From: Burkholderiales bacterium
GTDB taxonomy: Bacteria; Pseudomonadota; Gammaproteobacteria; Burkholderiales; Methylophilaceae
Direction: 5' to 3'
NCBI GenBank assembly: GCA_030831475.1
Contig: JAURKY010000008.1
Location: 1 to 64,000, forward strand
Length of the DNA: 64,000 bases
The notes beneath the pieces are model-generated. The model was not told where the DNA came from. It did not search any database and worked only from the letters and a program-made list of their open reading frames with translations. Position numbers and translations under genes: made by a program. Positions 34,981 to 43,377 of this stretch are shown one piece after another (position 1 is the first letter of the stretch; each line of letters starts with the position of its first letter).

Positions 34981-35736
34981 TCAGATTTTAACCTCATGGG
35001 TAAATTCCTGACCTTTGGTATCTTTTGCAATAATATTGAGGTCACCGTTTGCGTTTGCAGGCAAATTAAATTTTAAGTAAGGGTCTTGACTGATCGTAAT
35101 CTTATTCTCTGCCTTAAAGATTAATTTATTATCAAGCGAATAATTCATTTCAGTGATGATCCACTCCGGAATAAAACCCTGAGAGACAAGATCTTTTTGT
35201 AAACCTGTAAAGTTGGGATGCTTAATCCGCGTTGTGAGATAATTATCTTTGCTTTTAGCTAATATTTTTCCGAGATCGCGAGTTAGCTCTGGGTCAAAAA
35301 CATCCATGTAACCACTGCAACCACCTGACGCTCTAATCGCTTGGGAGCTCATGTAAAGCTTTCCATTGGAATCTTCACCAATGATCCTCACAAATGAGTC
35401 TGTCTCCATCCTAATCCTTGTGGATAAATCTAGATTTTGGGTTTCCTTGCTTAGGTAATAAGTCGCCGCGTGTTGGCCCGGATTAGCATCGACGATTAAA
35501 TAGATCTTGGCCATCTCGATATCAACAGGAGAGGTAAGTTCGATTTTAACTGGTACTTGCGCCCCACTGGATGCTCTTTTTGGACCTGATAATTTGATGA
35601 AATCTGCCTCTAAGATTTCACGATCTTTAAACATTCTCTCTTTAATATATGGCCATAACTCAGGATTAGCATCTGCATGAACTAAGCCTGATAACAGTAT
35701 AGTAAAGGCTATAAGAAATATTTTTAATAATCTCAT
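34981..35736 (-). CDS. quinoprotein dehydrogenase-associated SoxYZ-like carrier
   Basis: signal peptide, fused SoxY-like (GGCSGYMDVFDPE) and SoxZ-like (RIKHPNFTGLQKD) regions. Confidence 0.8.
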   Translation of the reverse strand: MRLLKIFLIAFTILLSGLVHADANPELWPYIKERMFKDREILEADFIKLSGPKRASSGAQVPVKIELTSPVDIEMAKIYLIVDANPGQHAATYYLSKETQNLDLSTRIRMETDSFVRIIGEDSNGKLYMSSQAIRASGGCSGYMDVFDPELTRDLGKILAKSKDNYLTTRIKHPNFTGLQKDLVSQGFIPEWIITEMNYSLDNKLIFKAENKITISQDPYLKFNLPANANGDLNIIAKDTKGQEFTHEVKI

Positions 35737-35779
35737 ACTATTATTATAAACTTTAAAAGCTCAAATTTATCAATTAAAT

Positions 35780-36394
35780 ATGTATTTAAGACTACTACTA
35801 ATTTGCTTGATTCCATTTTTTTTTAATCATGCCCCGGCGAATGAAGCCATCTTAAAAAAAGTAAAGGATGGCGAGGCTTACGCATTGTATGAGTATGGTC
35901 AAAGGTTGTATTTTAAAGATCCATCCAAAGCTATTGATTTGATGATGCTTTCAGCCCTACAAAATAATGTTGAAGCCCTAAATTTTTTAATATCCCATGA
36001 TGGCATTGATGGTGACCTAAAGATCTTTTTGAAAGATAGAGCTTCAACCATAAGTTTTGATCAAAGTAATATTGATGATTTACAGAAATTAGGCTCAGAA
36101 GATGATTCGTTCGCGCAGTATCAACTATGGCTCTTATATATCAATGGAGAATTTATACCTAAACCTAAGGCCTATGTATGGTTAAAAAAAGCCTCAGGCA
36201 ATCAATATCCTGATGCTCTCTATAGTCTTGGCATACTTTATTATTATGGCTTTATCGTTCCCGAACAAAGAGGTAAAGCTTTAAAATTACTCCAAGAATC
36301 CACTGCACTTGGCTCTTCCAATGCACAATTTTTTCTTGATAATCTAGAAAAATTTAAATATTTAAATAAATCACTCATTGACATAAAGGGCTAA
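35780..36394 (+). CDS. exported Sel1/TPR-repeat protein
   Basis: signal peptide; Sel1-like repeats YALYEYGQRLYFKDPSKAIDLM, YPDALYSLGILYYYGFIVPEQRGKALKLLQESTALGSSNAQFFL. Confidence 0.75.
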   Translation: MYLRLLLICLIPFFFNHAPANEAILKKVKDGEAYALYEYGQRLYFKDPSKAIDLMMLSALQNNVEALNFLISHDGIDGDLKIFLKDRASTISFDQSNIDDLQKLGSEDDSFAQYQLWLLYINGEFIPKPKAYVWLKKASGNQYPDALYSLGILYYYGFIVPEQRGKALKLLQESTALGSSNAQFFLDNLEKFKYLNKSLIDIKG

Positions 36395-36484
36395 TCTTGT
36401 CATATTACATCTAGGAATGAGTATCATTTCGCTTTTAAGGCTTCTGCTTTTAAGGCTAGAAACATTATATTAGGGAGGAATTAA

Positions 36485-36760
36485 ATGAAGAAACTTTTAC
36501 TTACTGCCTTAGTTGGTGGTTTACTTATTGGATGCGTTGCACCTGAACCTGAACCAGAAAAAGAATTTCATCCAACAGATGCTTTATTAATTGGTGGTAA
36601 CGGTGGTTTTAATCCATCTGATGGCGGCGCCGATCTTGGTGACCTTGATGCTGCGGCTCCTGCTGATGCAGCTCCATTCCATCCAACTGATGCTTTATTA
36701 ATTGGTGGTAACGGAGGCTTTAACCCATCTGACGGTGGCGCTGATTTAGGCGACTATTAA
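36485..36760 (+). CDS. small repeat lipoprotein
   Basis: lipobox LLIGC; two copies of FHPTDALLIGGNGGFNPSDGGADLGD; good RBS (agggagga). Confidence 0.75.
   Translation: MKKLLLTALVGGLLIGCVAPEPEPEKEFHPTDALLIGGNGGFNPSDGGADLGDLDAAAPADAAPFHPTDALLIGGNGGFNPSDGGADLGDY
36566..36754 (+). repeat. internal 78-nt coding duplication (36566-36643 and 36677-36754)
   Basis: both copies translate to the identical 26-aa unit with synonymous differences, joined by LDAAAPADAAP. Confidence 0.95.
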
Positions 36761-36775
36761 GTCCCTCTTAATACG

Positions 36776-36813
36776 AACCCTAATAACTCAATTTGAGTTA
36801 TTAGGGTTTTTTG
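36776..36813 (+). terminator. rho-independent terminator after the lipoprotein gene
   Basis: AACCCTAATAACTCAA/TTGAGTTATTAGGGTT followed by TTTTTG. Confidence 0.9.
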
Positions 36814-37008
36814 TTATCAAAATCTGATCATTTTGATAATGATTTTCACTAGTCTATCTTCATGTTCATCTTCATGGCCTTGCACGGCTCTTACAATTAA
36901 TATTGTATTGTAAATCTCAAGTTGAACCTTTGTGATTCTAGGATTACATCTTCAACGATCTGGTTTATGTTTAATGACTTTTATTTAACATAAACAAGGA
37001 GAAATACT

Positions 37009-37080
37009 ATGTGGACACAACCTACTGCAACTGAAATGCGTTTTGGTTTTGAAGTAACAATGTACGTTTGCAATAAATAA
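37009..37080 (+). CDS. pqqA: PqqA-like PQQ precursor peptide, copy 1
   Basis: MWTQPTATEMRFGFEVTMYVCNK with conserved E15-x3-Y19; RBS aaggag; too short for the ORF track. Confidence 0.93.
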   Translation: MWTQPTATEMRFGFEVTMYVCNK

Positions 37081-37087
37081 TTTCTTA

Positions 37088-37183
37088 ATGAAATATAATT
37101 ATTGTAAAAATACAGAAATTACTGATTGGCTTTTTCACAGCTGGCAATGTACTTGCCCGATGTGTTCAGCCAAGTCTAATTAA
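37088..37183 (+). CDS. candidate 31-aa Cys-rich peptide between pqqA copies
   Basis: ATG ORF MKYNYCKNTEITDWLFHSWQCTCPMCSAKSN; weak RBS; overlaps a strong hairpin, so coding status is uncertain. Confidence 0.35.
   Translation: MKYNYCKNTEITDWLFHSWQCTCPMCSAKSN
37126..37173 (+). other. long imperfect RNA hairpin between pqqA copies
   Basis: TTGGCT-tttt-CACA-gct-GGCAA-tgtac-TTGCC-cga-TGTG-ttc-AGCCAA, three paired segments. Confidence 0.65.
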
Positions 37184-37208
37184 TAAACCTTTTTTTAGGA
37201 GAAACATT

Positions 37209-37280
37209 ATGTGGACTAAACCAGCTGCTACAGAAATGCGTTTTGGTTTCGAAGTAACCATGTACGTAATGAACAAGTAA
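37209..37280 (+). CDS. pqqA: PqqA-like PQQ precursor peptide, copy 2
   Basis: MWTKPAATEMRFGFEVTMYVMNK with conserved E15-x3-Y19; RBS aggaga. Confidence 0.94.
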   Translation: MWTKPAATEMRFGFEVTMYVMNK

Positions 37281-37298
37281 TTTTATTTGTTCTACTTA

Positions 37299-37327
37299 AA
37301 AGCCCGACTTGCTCGGGCTTTTTTTTG
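37299..37327 (+). terminator. rho-independent terminator after pqqA copy 2
   Basis: AGCCCGA-cttgc-TCGGGCT followed by TTTTTTT. Confidence 0.93.
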
Positions 37328-37340
37328 TTTATAATATTTT

Positions 37341-37733
37341 GTGCGTTTGATATTTTTATTCATATTTTTGCCTTTTTATCTTTTTGCAGAGGATAGCTGG
37401 ACCCTTATTCATAAAGACGATCAAAACAAATCCTCTTTTCATATAAAGCTCGGTGATTTTAAGAGGATTGATAATAAGGTAAGGCTTTGGGTTATGGAAA
37501 GTTATGACGAGCCACAGCCCCCAGAAAAATATGCTTACCATTCTCTTAAAAGCTTGGTACAGGCTGATTGCTCAAGCACTAAAATCCGTTTTATGGCTTA
37601 CTCAATCTACAAAAGCAATAACGCTTCGGGCACAGCTATCTATTCAAAAGGGCAATCATCTGAGTGGTTTGAAGCAAATCCCAACACAGTGAATCGAGCC
37701 TATTTAGATATTGCTTGTAAAGAATCTAATTAA
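37341..37733 (+). CDS. exported hypothetical protein (surface-adhesin-E-like)
   Basis: signal peptide; WTLIHKDD...RLWVMESYDEPQ...ADCSSTKIRF pattern; GTG start. Confidence 0.55.
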   Translation: MRLIFLFIFLPFYLFAEDSWTLIHKDDQNKSSFHIKLGDFKRIDNKVRLWVMESYDEPQPPEKYAYHSLKSLVQADCSSTKIRFMAYSIYKSNNASGTAIYSKGQSSEWFEANPNTVNRAYLDIACKESN

Positions 37734-38181
37734 CTTTAATCCTTATTTTTTTTGAAATGATGGGGGGCTCGTGGGGAATATGCATATGATCACCCAATAT
37801 TAATTGTAAGGTGTGTTCCCCTTTATCTAATTCGATCAATGCTTCTGTTTGCCCTTTCCCAAAATGTTTATGATGGTCATCGCTCGGGATAGGAAGATTT
37901 ATGTCTGGTAATTGGTCAAGATCAATGAGTAAATGATGATGCCCTGTATTTTTCATTTTTATACCAGCGGGCGCAACTCCCATACCGTTTAACCCAAAGA
38001 TCACTTTGACAGGGCTTGAGACTGTATCACCGTCTTGAGGTGAAATAATATAAAGCATGGCTTTATCTGGTGAACTTGATTTTTCAACAGCACTCAGTGG
38101 CATTAAAAAAAATACGCTCAGTAAAAAGCTAAGGATGTTAAAAAGGTAATTTTTTGTTTTCAATGTATTTTGATAAAACAT
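37726..38181 (-). CDS. DUF4399-like exported protein
   Basis: ISPQDGDTVSSPVKVIFGLNGMGVAPAG...GHHHLLIDLD...GEHTLQLILGDHMHIPH. Confidence 0.8.
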   Translation of the reverse strand: MFYQNTLKTKNYLFNILSFLLSVFFLMPLSAVEKSSSPDKAMLYIISPQDGDTVSSPVKVIFGLNGMGVAPAGIKMKNTGHHHLLIDLDQLPDINLPIPSDDHHKHFGKGQTEALIELDKGEHTLQLILGDHMHIPHEPPIISKKIRIKVN

Positions 38182-39523
38182 GTCTAAATTCCTCCTGGAT
38201 CGTTGATAGGCTCAAAGGATCATCCGCCTCAAACCTTAATACAATAACTGGTGTTGTATTAGATGCCCTCATTAATCCAAAACCAAAGTCATATTCAACC
38301 CTCAAACCATCTATTTTTATAATGTCATTTGATTTTGGGAACGTAGCCTCTTTTTGGAGCTGCTCAATGATTTTATGTTGCTCACCTTCATTGAGATTAA
38401 TATTAAGTTCAGGCGTACTTGCGCCCTTAGGCAAGGCTTCAAGTAATTCGGAAGGATTATCATGATGGCTCAATATCTCGAGTAATCTTGCTGCCGCATA
38501 AAGGGCATCATCAAAACCGTACCATCGATCATTAAAAAAAGTATGCCCACTCATTTCACCCGCTAAAGAAGCATCCATCTCTTTCATCTTAGCTTTAATA
38601 AGCGAATGTCCAGTTTTCCAAATAACGGGATTACCTCCTCGATCTTTAATCCAATCAAAGAGGTAGCGTGTTGATTTAACATCAAAAATAATTGATGAAC
38701 CAGGTTTTTCTTTTAAAACAGCCTCAGCAAAAAGCAAGAGCTGGCGATCTGGATAAATGATTTCACCTGAGCTAGTCACAACACCTAAACGATCCGCGTC
38801 GCCATCAAATGCCAGACCAAGCTCACACTTTTCTTTTTGAACGACATCAATAAGATCAGTTAAGTTTTTAGGATTAGATGGGTCGGGATGATGATTTGGA
38901 AAATGGCCATCCACTTCAAAATAAAGATTAGATGAATTTACTCCAAGACCCTCAAAGAGCTCTTTTGCACATACACCTGCTGCTCCATTACCGCAGTCGA
39001 CAGCAATTTTCATTGGCCTTTCTAAGGTAACATTATCTAATATAGCCTCTAAGTAATGAGCTTTAATATTTTCATTAAATTCTTTTCCTTGCCCAACAAA
39101 AAACTTTTTTTTCTGAATTCGTATTAAAAGATTTTGAATATCATTAGATGATAATGTTTTTTTGTTAATAACCGTTTTGAATCCATTGTAATTAGAAGGA
39201 TTATGACTCCCAGTAATCATCACACCTGTGTGGGTATTTAGCTTAAAGTTGCTGAAATAGAGCATGGGTGTGGCGACCACACCAATATTAATCACATCAG
39301 TGCCGGTGCTTAAGATGCCTGAGATAAGTGCTTGAGATAAGATAGGGCTAGATAACCGACCATCTCTGCCGACGCAAACAGTAGCTTGTTTTTGTTCTAC
39401 ACACTCACTACCAATAGATTGTCCAATGAGGCGGGCTGATTCCTCTGTAAGACTTTCATCAATAATGCCGCGTATATCATAGGCTCGAAAAATGGCAGGG
39501 TTAATCTCACTCATATTCCTCAA
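38138..39523 (-). CDS. phosphomannomutase/phosphoglucomutase
   Basis: FRAYDIRGI, TGSHNPSNYNGFK, FDGDADRLGVV, GEMSGHTFF. Confidence 0.96.
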   Translation of the reverse strand: MRNMSEINPAIFRAYDIRGIIDESLTEESARLIGQSIGSECVEQKQATVCVGRDGRLSSPILSQALISGILSTGTDVINIGVVATPMLYFSNFKLNTHTGVMITGSHNPSNYNGFKTVINKKTLSSNDIQNLLIRIQKKKFFVGQGKEFNENIKAHYLEAILDNVTLERPMKIAVDCGNGAAGVCAKELFEGLGVNSSNLYFEVDGHFPNHHPDPSNPKNLTDLIDVVQKEKCELGLAFDGDADRLGVVTSSGEIIYPDRQLLLFAEAVLKEKPGSSIIFDVKSTRYLFDWIKDRGGNPVIWKTGHSLIKAKMKEMDASLAGEMSGHTFFNDRWYGFDDALYAAARLLEILSHHDNPSELLEALPKGASTPELNINLNEGEQHKIIEQLQKEATFPKSNDIIKIDGLRVEYDFGFGLMRASNTTPVIVLRFEADDPLSLSTIQEEFRHVLSKYIENKKLPF

Positions 39524-39701
39524 TCCATGCCAATTGGATAGCTTCTAAAATTCTCTCCCCACATTTTTTGGGGTCATCACTAAAGCCTTCTAAATCGATA
39601 ACCCATTGATAAAGATCAGTAAAACGAATTGTTTTTGGATCAATGTCTGGTTTTAAGTCAAAAAGCATCTCTGCAATTAGCTGTGTATCTGTCCATTTCA
39701 T
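39507..39701 (-). CDS. iscX: IscX (Fe-S assembly adaptor)
   Basis: 64-aa MKWTDTQLIAEML...IRFTDLYQWVIDLEGFSDDPKKCGERILEAIQLAWIEEYE. Confidence 0.93.
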   Translation of the reverse strand: MKWTDTQLIAEMLFDLKPDIDPKTIRFTDLYQWVIDLEGFSDDPKKCGERILEAIQLAWIEEYE

Positions 39702-39799
39702 AATAATCGATTACTTTATTGAATTGATGAAACTCCCTTAGCTTTAGGGGCTCTCATGCTAAAATATAACATTAATTAACTTAATTATTTGATTCAAAA

Positions 39800-41047
39800 A
39801 TGTTTAACAAAGATTACCACATAAAAGATTCTGATCCAGAACTTTGGAGCCAAATTAACAACGAAGTAGACAGACAAGAAGCTCATATTGAGCTTATAGC
39901 CTCTGAAAATTATACAAGCCCAGCAGTGATGCAAGCACAAGGCTCTCAATTAACCAATAAATATGCCGAGGGTTATATTGCAAAGCGTTTCTATGGCGGC
40001 TGTGAATTTGTAGATCAAGTAGAGCAGTTAGCTATAGATCGATTAAAGAAGTTATATGGGGCTGAATATGTTAACGTTCAGCCACACTCTGGAAGCCAGG
40101 CTAATCAGGCTGTGTATTTTGCGATCCTAAAACCAGGTGACACTATCATGGGCATGAATCTTGGTCATGGCGGGCATTTAACGCATGGCTCCCCGGCAAA
40201 TTTATCTGGAAAGCTTTTTAATATTGTTCCTTATGGCCTTAATGACAATGAGGAAATTGATTACGATGCTATGGAAAAAATTGCCTTAGAGAGTAAACCA
40301 AAATTAATTATTGGTGGGGCGTCAGCTTATGCTCTAAGGTTTGATTGGCAAAGAATGAGTGAGATTGCTAAAAAGGTAGGAGCTTATTTCATGGTAGATA
40401 TGGCCCATTATTCGGGTTTAATTGCGGGCGGCATTTACCCGAATCCAGTTCCTTATGCTGATTTTGTAACCTCAACAACGCATAAATCACTTAGAGGCCC
40501 TCGAGGGGGATTTATTATTGCCAAGCCCGAGCATGAAAAAATAATCAATTCATTCGTATTCCCTGGCATTCAAGGTGGCCCTTTAATGCATGTGATTGCC
40601 GCAAAGGCGACTGCCTTCTTGGAAGCCTTGAAGCCTGAATTTAAAGTCTATCAACAACAGGTTGTTAAAAATGCGCAAGCCATGGTAAGCGCACTTCAAG
40701 AAAGAGGATATCGAATTATTTCTGGCAGAACAGAGTCACATGTTTTTCTGGTTGACCTTAGACCTAAAGGCTTAACTGGAAAAAGGGCAGATCAATTATT
40801 AGGCCAGGCTCATATCACTGTAAATAAGAATTCAATTCCTAATGACCCAGAAAGTCCATTTGTAACTTCTGGAATTAGATTAGGTACCCCTGCAATCACG
40901 ACCAGAGGTTTTAAAGAAAATGAGGCCAATCAGGTGGCAAATTTTATTGCTGATGTGCTGGATCATCCTGATGAAGAAAATGTTATTCAAGATGTTAAGG
41001 TAAAAGTAAATGAGCTCACGTCCAATTTTCCTGTCTACGAAAAATAA
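39800..41047 (+). CDS. glyA: serine hydroxymethyltransferase
   Basis: [35 protein letters not shown]. Confidence 0.98.
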   Translation: MFNKDYHIKDSDPELWSQINNEVDRQEAHIELIASENYTSPAVMQAQGSQLTNKYAEGYIAKRFYGGCEFVDQVEQLAIDRLKKLYGAEYVNVQPHSGSQANQAVYFAILKPGDTIMGMNLGHGGHLTHGSPANLSGKLFNIVPYGLNDNEEIDYDAMEKIALESKPKLIIGGASAYALRFDWQRMSEIAKKVGAYFMVDMAHYSGLIAGGIYPNPVPYADFVTSTTHKSLRGPRGGFIIAKPEHEKIINSFVFPGIQGGPLMHVIAAKATAFLEALKPEFKVYQQQVVKNAQAMVSALQERGYRIISGRTESHVFLVDLRPKGLTGKRADQLLGQAHITVNKNSIPNDPESPFVTSGIRLGTPAITTRGFKENEANQVANFIADVLDHPDEENVIQDVKVKVNELTSNFPVYEK

Positions 41048-41053
41048 TTCATT

Positions 41054-41500
41054 ATGAGGTGCCCTTTTTGTAAAGCAGAAGATACACAAGTCATTGATTC
41101 GAGGGTTAATGATCAAACGAACTCAATTCGTCGTAGGCGCAAATGCTCTAAATGTGAAAAACGCTTTACAACCTACGAACAAATTGAGTTAACCCTTCCA
41201 CAAATTATTAAGCAGGATGGCAAAAGGGAAGAATTTAATCGTGAAAAATTACTTCATTCACTGACTCGAGCACTTCATAAAAGACCAGTACCCATTGAAT
41301 TTATTGATCAAGCTGTAGAGAACATCATCAATAAGGTGCTTGCTTTTGGCGAAAGGGAGATTAATTCACGAGATCTTGGGGAAGCGGTAATGCATGAACT
41401 TAAGAAATTAGACAAAGTCGCCTATATTAGGTTTGCCTCTGTTTATAGAAGTTTTTCGGATGTTGAAGATTTTAATAATGCAATCAAAGATTTAGACTAA
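41054..41500 (+). CDS. nrdR: transcriptional repressor NrdR
   Basis: [17 protein letters not shown] zinc ribbon and ATP-cone. Confidence 0.98.
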   Translation: MRCPFCKAEDTQVIDSRVNDQTNSIRRRRKCSKCEKRFTTYEQIELTLPQIIKQDGKREEFNREKLLHSLTRALHKRPVPIEFIDQAVENIINKVLAFGEREINSRDLGEAVMHELKKLDKVAYIRFASVYRSFSDVEDFNNAIKDLD

Positions 41501-41501
41501 G

Positions 41502-42593
41502 GTGAAACCCTTAGATCAAGATTATTTTTTTATGGCACAGGCCATTGCAATCGCAAAAAAAGGCCAGGGTAAGACTCATCCAAATCCCTGTGTTGGAGCT
41601 CTCGTAGTCCATAATGGCATGATTGTAGGTGAGGGTTTTCACGAGAAATCAGGATCGGCTCACGCGGAAGTTATTGCTCTAAACAATGCAGGCAATAAAA
41701 CTCAATCATCAACTTTATTTGTAACCCTAGAGCCATGTTCACATTATGGTAAAACTCCACCATGCATTAAAGCAATTATAGATGCTGGCGTGAGTCGTGT
41801 TGTGATTGGAATGACTGATCCAAATCCACTTGTTGATGGAAAAGGTTTAAAGGCCCTTAAAGATGCCGGTATTGAAACTTATGAAGGGTTGATGGAAGAT
41901 GAGTGCATTAAAATTAATGAAGGCTTTTTTTACCGTTTCAAAAAAGGAAGACCTTTTATACGATCTAAAATTGCATCATCATTGGATGGACATATAGCCA
42001 TAGAAAGCGGTGAGAGCAAGTGGATTACTTCAGATGCCTCTCGTCAAGATGTACAGTTTTGGCGCGCTAAAAGCTCTGCCATTCTCACTGGTGTAGGAAC
42101 AGTTAATGCTGATAATCCAAATCTGGGTGTGATTGATTGGAGCGATGATGATCAACCAAAAAGAATTATTTTGGACTCTCAGTTAAGAATCCATCCTAGA
42201 TCGCATCTGCTAAAGAAAAAAAATACTTATGTTTGTTATTGTGATGATCCAAATTCAAAACTAAATCTTTTGAAAAAATCCAATGCTCAATTTGTAAAAC
42301 TTGAAAAAAATAATCAACAAATTAGTTTTGACTCTTTGATTGAGTTCATGATGACATTAGAGCTAAATGATATTTTAGTTGAGGCTGGCGCCACTCTGAA
42401 TGGGTCTCTTCTTCAAGCTGGACTCATTGATGAGTTCGTTTTCTATGTTTCACCAACTCTTTTGGGTGGAAATGCGATGAACATATTTAACCTACCTGTA
42501 TTAAAAAAAATGGATGAAAAGATTAAACTTCGCTTTAATGACATTCGTCAATTTGATCAAGATATTCGTATTATTAGTCGTATAGATCAATAA
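41502..42593 (+). CDS. ribD: bifunctional riboflavin deaminase/reductase RibD
   Basis: HAEVIAL, EPCSHYGKTPPC; C-terminal reductase domain. Confidence 0.96.
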   Translation: MKPLDQDYFFMAQAIAIAKKGQGKTHPNPCVGALVVHNGMIVGEGFHEKSGSAHAEVIALNNAGNKTQSSTLFVTLEPCSHYGKTPPCIKAIIDAGVSRVVIGMTDPNPLVDGKGLKALKDAGIETYEGLMEDECIKINEGFFYRFKKGRPFIRSKIASSLDGHIAIESGESKWITSDASRQDVQFWRAKSSAILTGVGTVNADNPNLGVIDWSDDDQPKRIILDSQLRIHPRSHLLKKKNTYVCYCDDPNSKLNLLKKSNAQFVKLEKNNQQISFDSLIEFMMTLELNDILVEAGATLNGSLLQAGLIDEFVFYVSPTLLGGNAMNIFNLPVLKKMDEKIKLRFNDIRQFDQDIRIISRIDQ

Positions 42594-42594
42594 A

Positions 42595-43377
42595 ATGTGG
42601 ATTGATAGTCATTGTCATCTTGATTTTATTAGTATTAATGGCAGCCTAGAGACTATTATTCGTGAATGCGAGAGGCAAGAAGTTGATCATATTGTCGTTC
42701 CATCTGTTGACCCAAGTAATTTAGAATCGGTCATAGATTTGTCAAGGCAATTTAAGCATGTGAGTTTTGCTCTAGGTTATCATCCTATGTATATTGATAA
42801 ATTAAAGGAGGGTGATTTAGAAAATTTAGATAACTGGATTTCTGAAAATGAAGAAATTATTGCCCTCGGTGAAATTGGATTAGATTTTTTTGAGCGTAAA
42901 GACAACATCGATCAACAGGAAGATATTTTTGTACATCAATTAAAATTAGCACAAAAATATGATTTACCTGTAATTATGCATGTTCGAGGTGCTATTGATA
43001 GGATTTTAAAGAATTTAAGACGTTATTCTGTGCGAGGTGGAATTGCTCATGCTTTTAATGGAAGCATACAACAAGCCAGTCAATTTATTGAATTAGGATT
43101 TAAGTTGGGTTTTGGTGGGGCAATGACATACGATCGAGCTAAACATCTTCAAATGCTTGCAACTCAAATACCTCTTGATGCCATTGTGCTAGAAACAGAT
43201 GCCCCAGATATTGCTCCATCATGGCTTACAAAAGGAACAGCCAATACACCGTCTCAATTAGCTAAAATCGGTGCTTTTTTAGCTCAGCTTCGTAATATTC
43301 CTGCAGAGGAAATCGCCCGTATTACAAGCCAAAACTGCCTTAAGGTCTTACCTAAATTAAATAAGTTATACACATGA
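42595..43377 (+). CDS. TatD-family hydrolase
   Basis: WIDSHCHLD, ALGEIGLDF, LETDAPDIAP. Confidence 0.95.
   Translation: MWIDSHCHLDFISINGSLETIIRECERQEVDHIVVPSVDPSNLESVIDLSRQFKHVSFALGYHPMYIDKLKEGDLENLDNWISENEEIIALGEIGLDFFERKDNIDQQEDIFVHQLKLAQKYDLPVIMHVRGAIDRILKNLRRYSVRGGIAHAFNGSIQQASQFIELGFKLGFGGAMTYDRAKHLQMLATQIPLDAIVLETDAPDIAPSWLTKGTANTPSQLAKIGAFLAQLRNIPAEEIARITSQNCLKVLPKLNKLYT

Noticed and set aside
36839-36913. 24-codon ATG ORF (MIFTSLSSCSSSWPCTALTINIVL) upstream of pqqA
   Set aside because: No RBS, overlaps the dyad structures; likely chance ORF in a regulatory spacer.
38154-38465. 103-aa plus-strand ORF antisense to phosphomannomutase
   Set aside because: Shadow ORF of a conserved gene.
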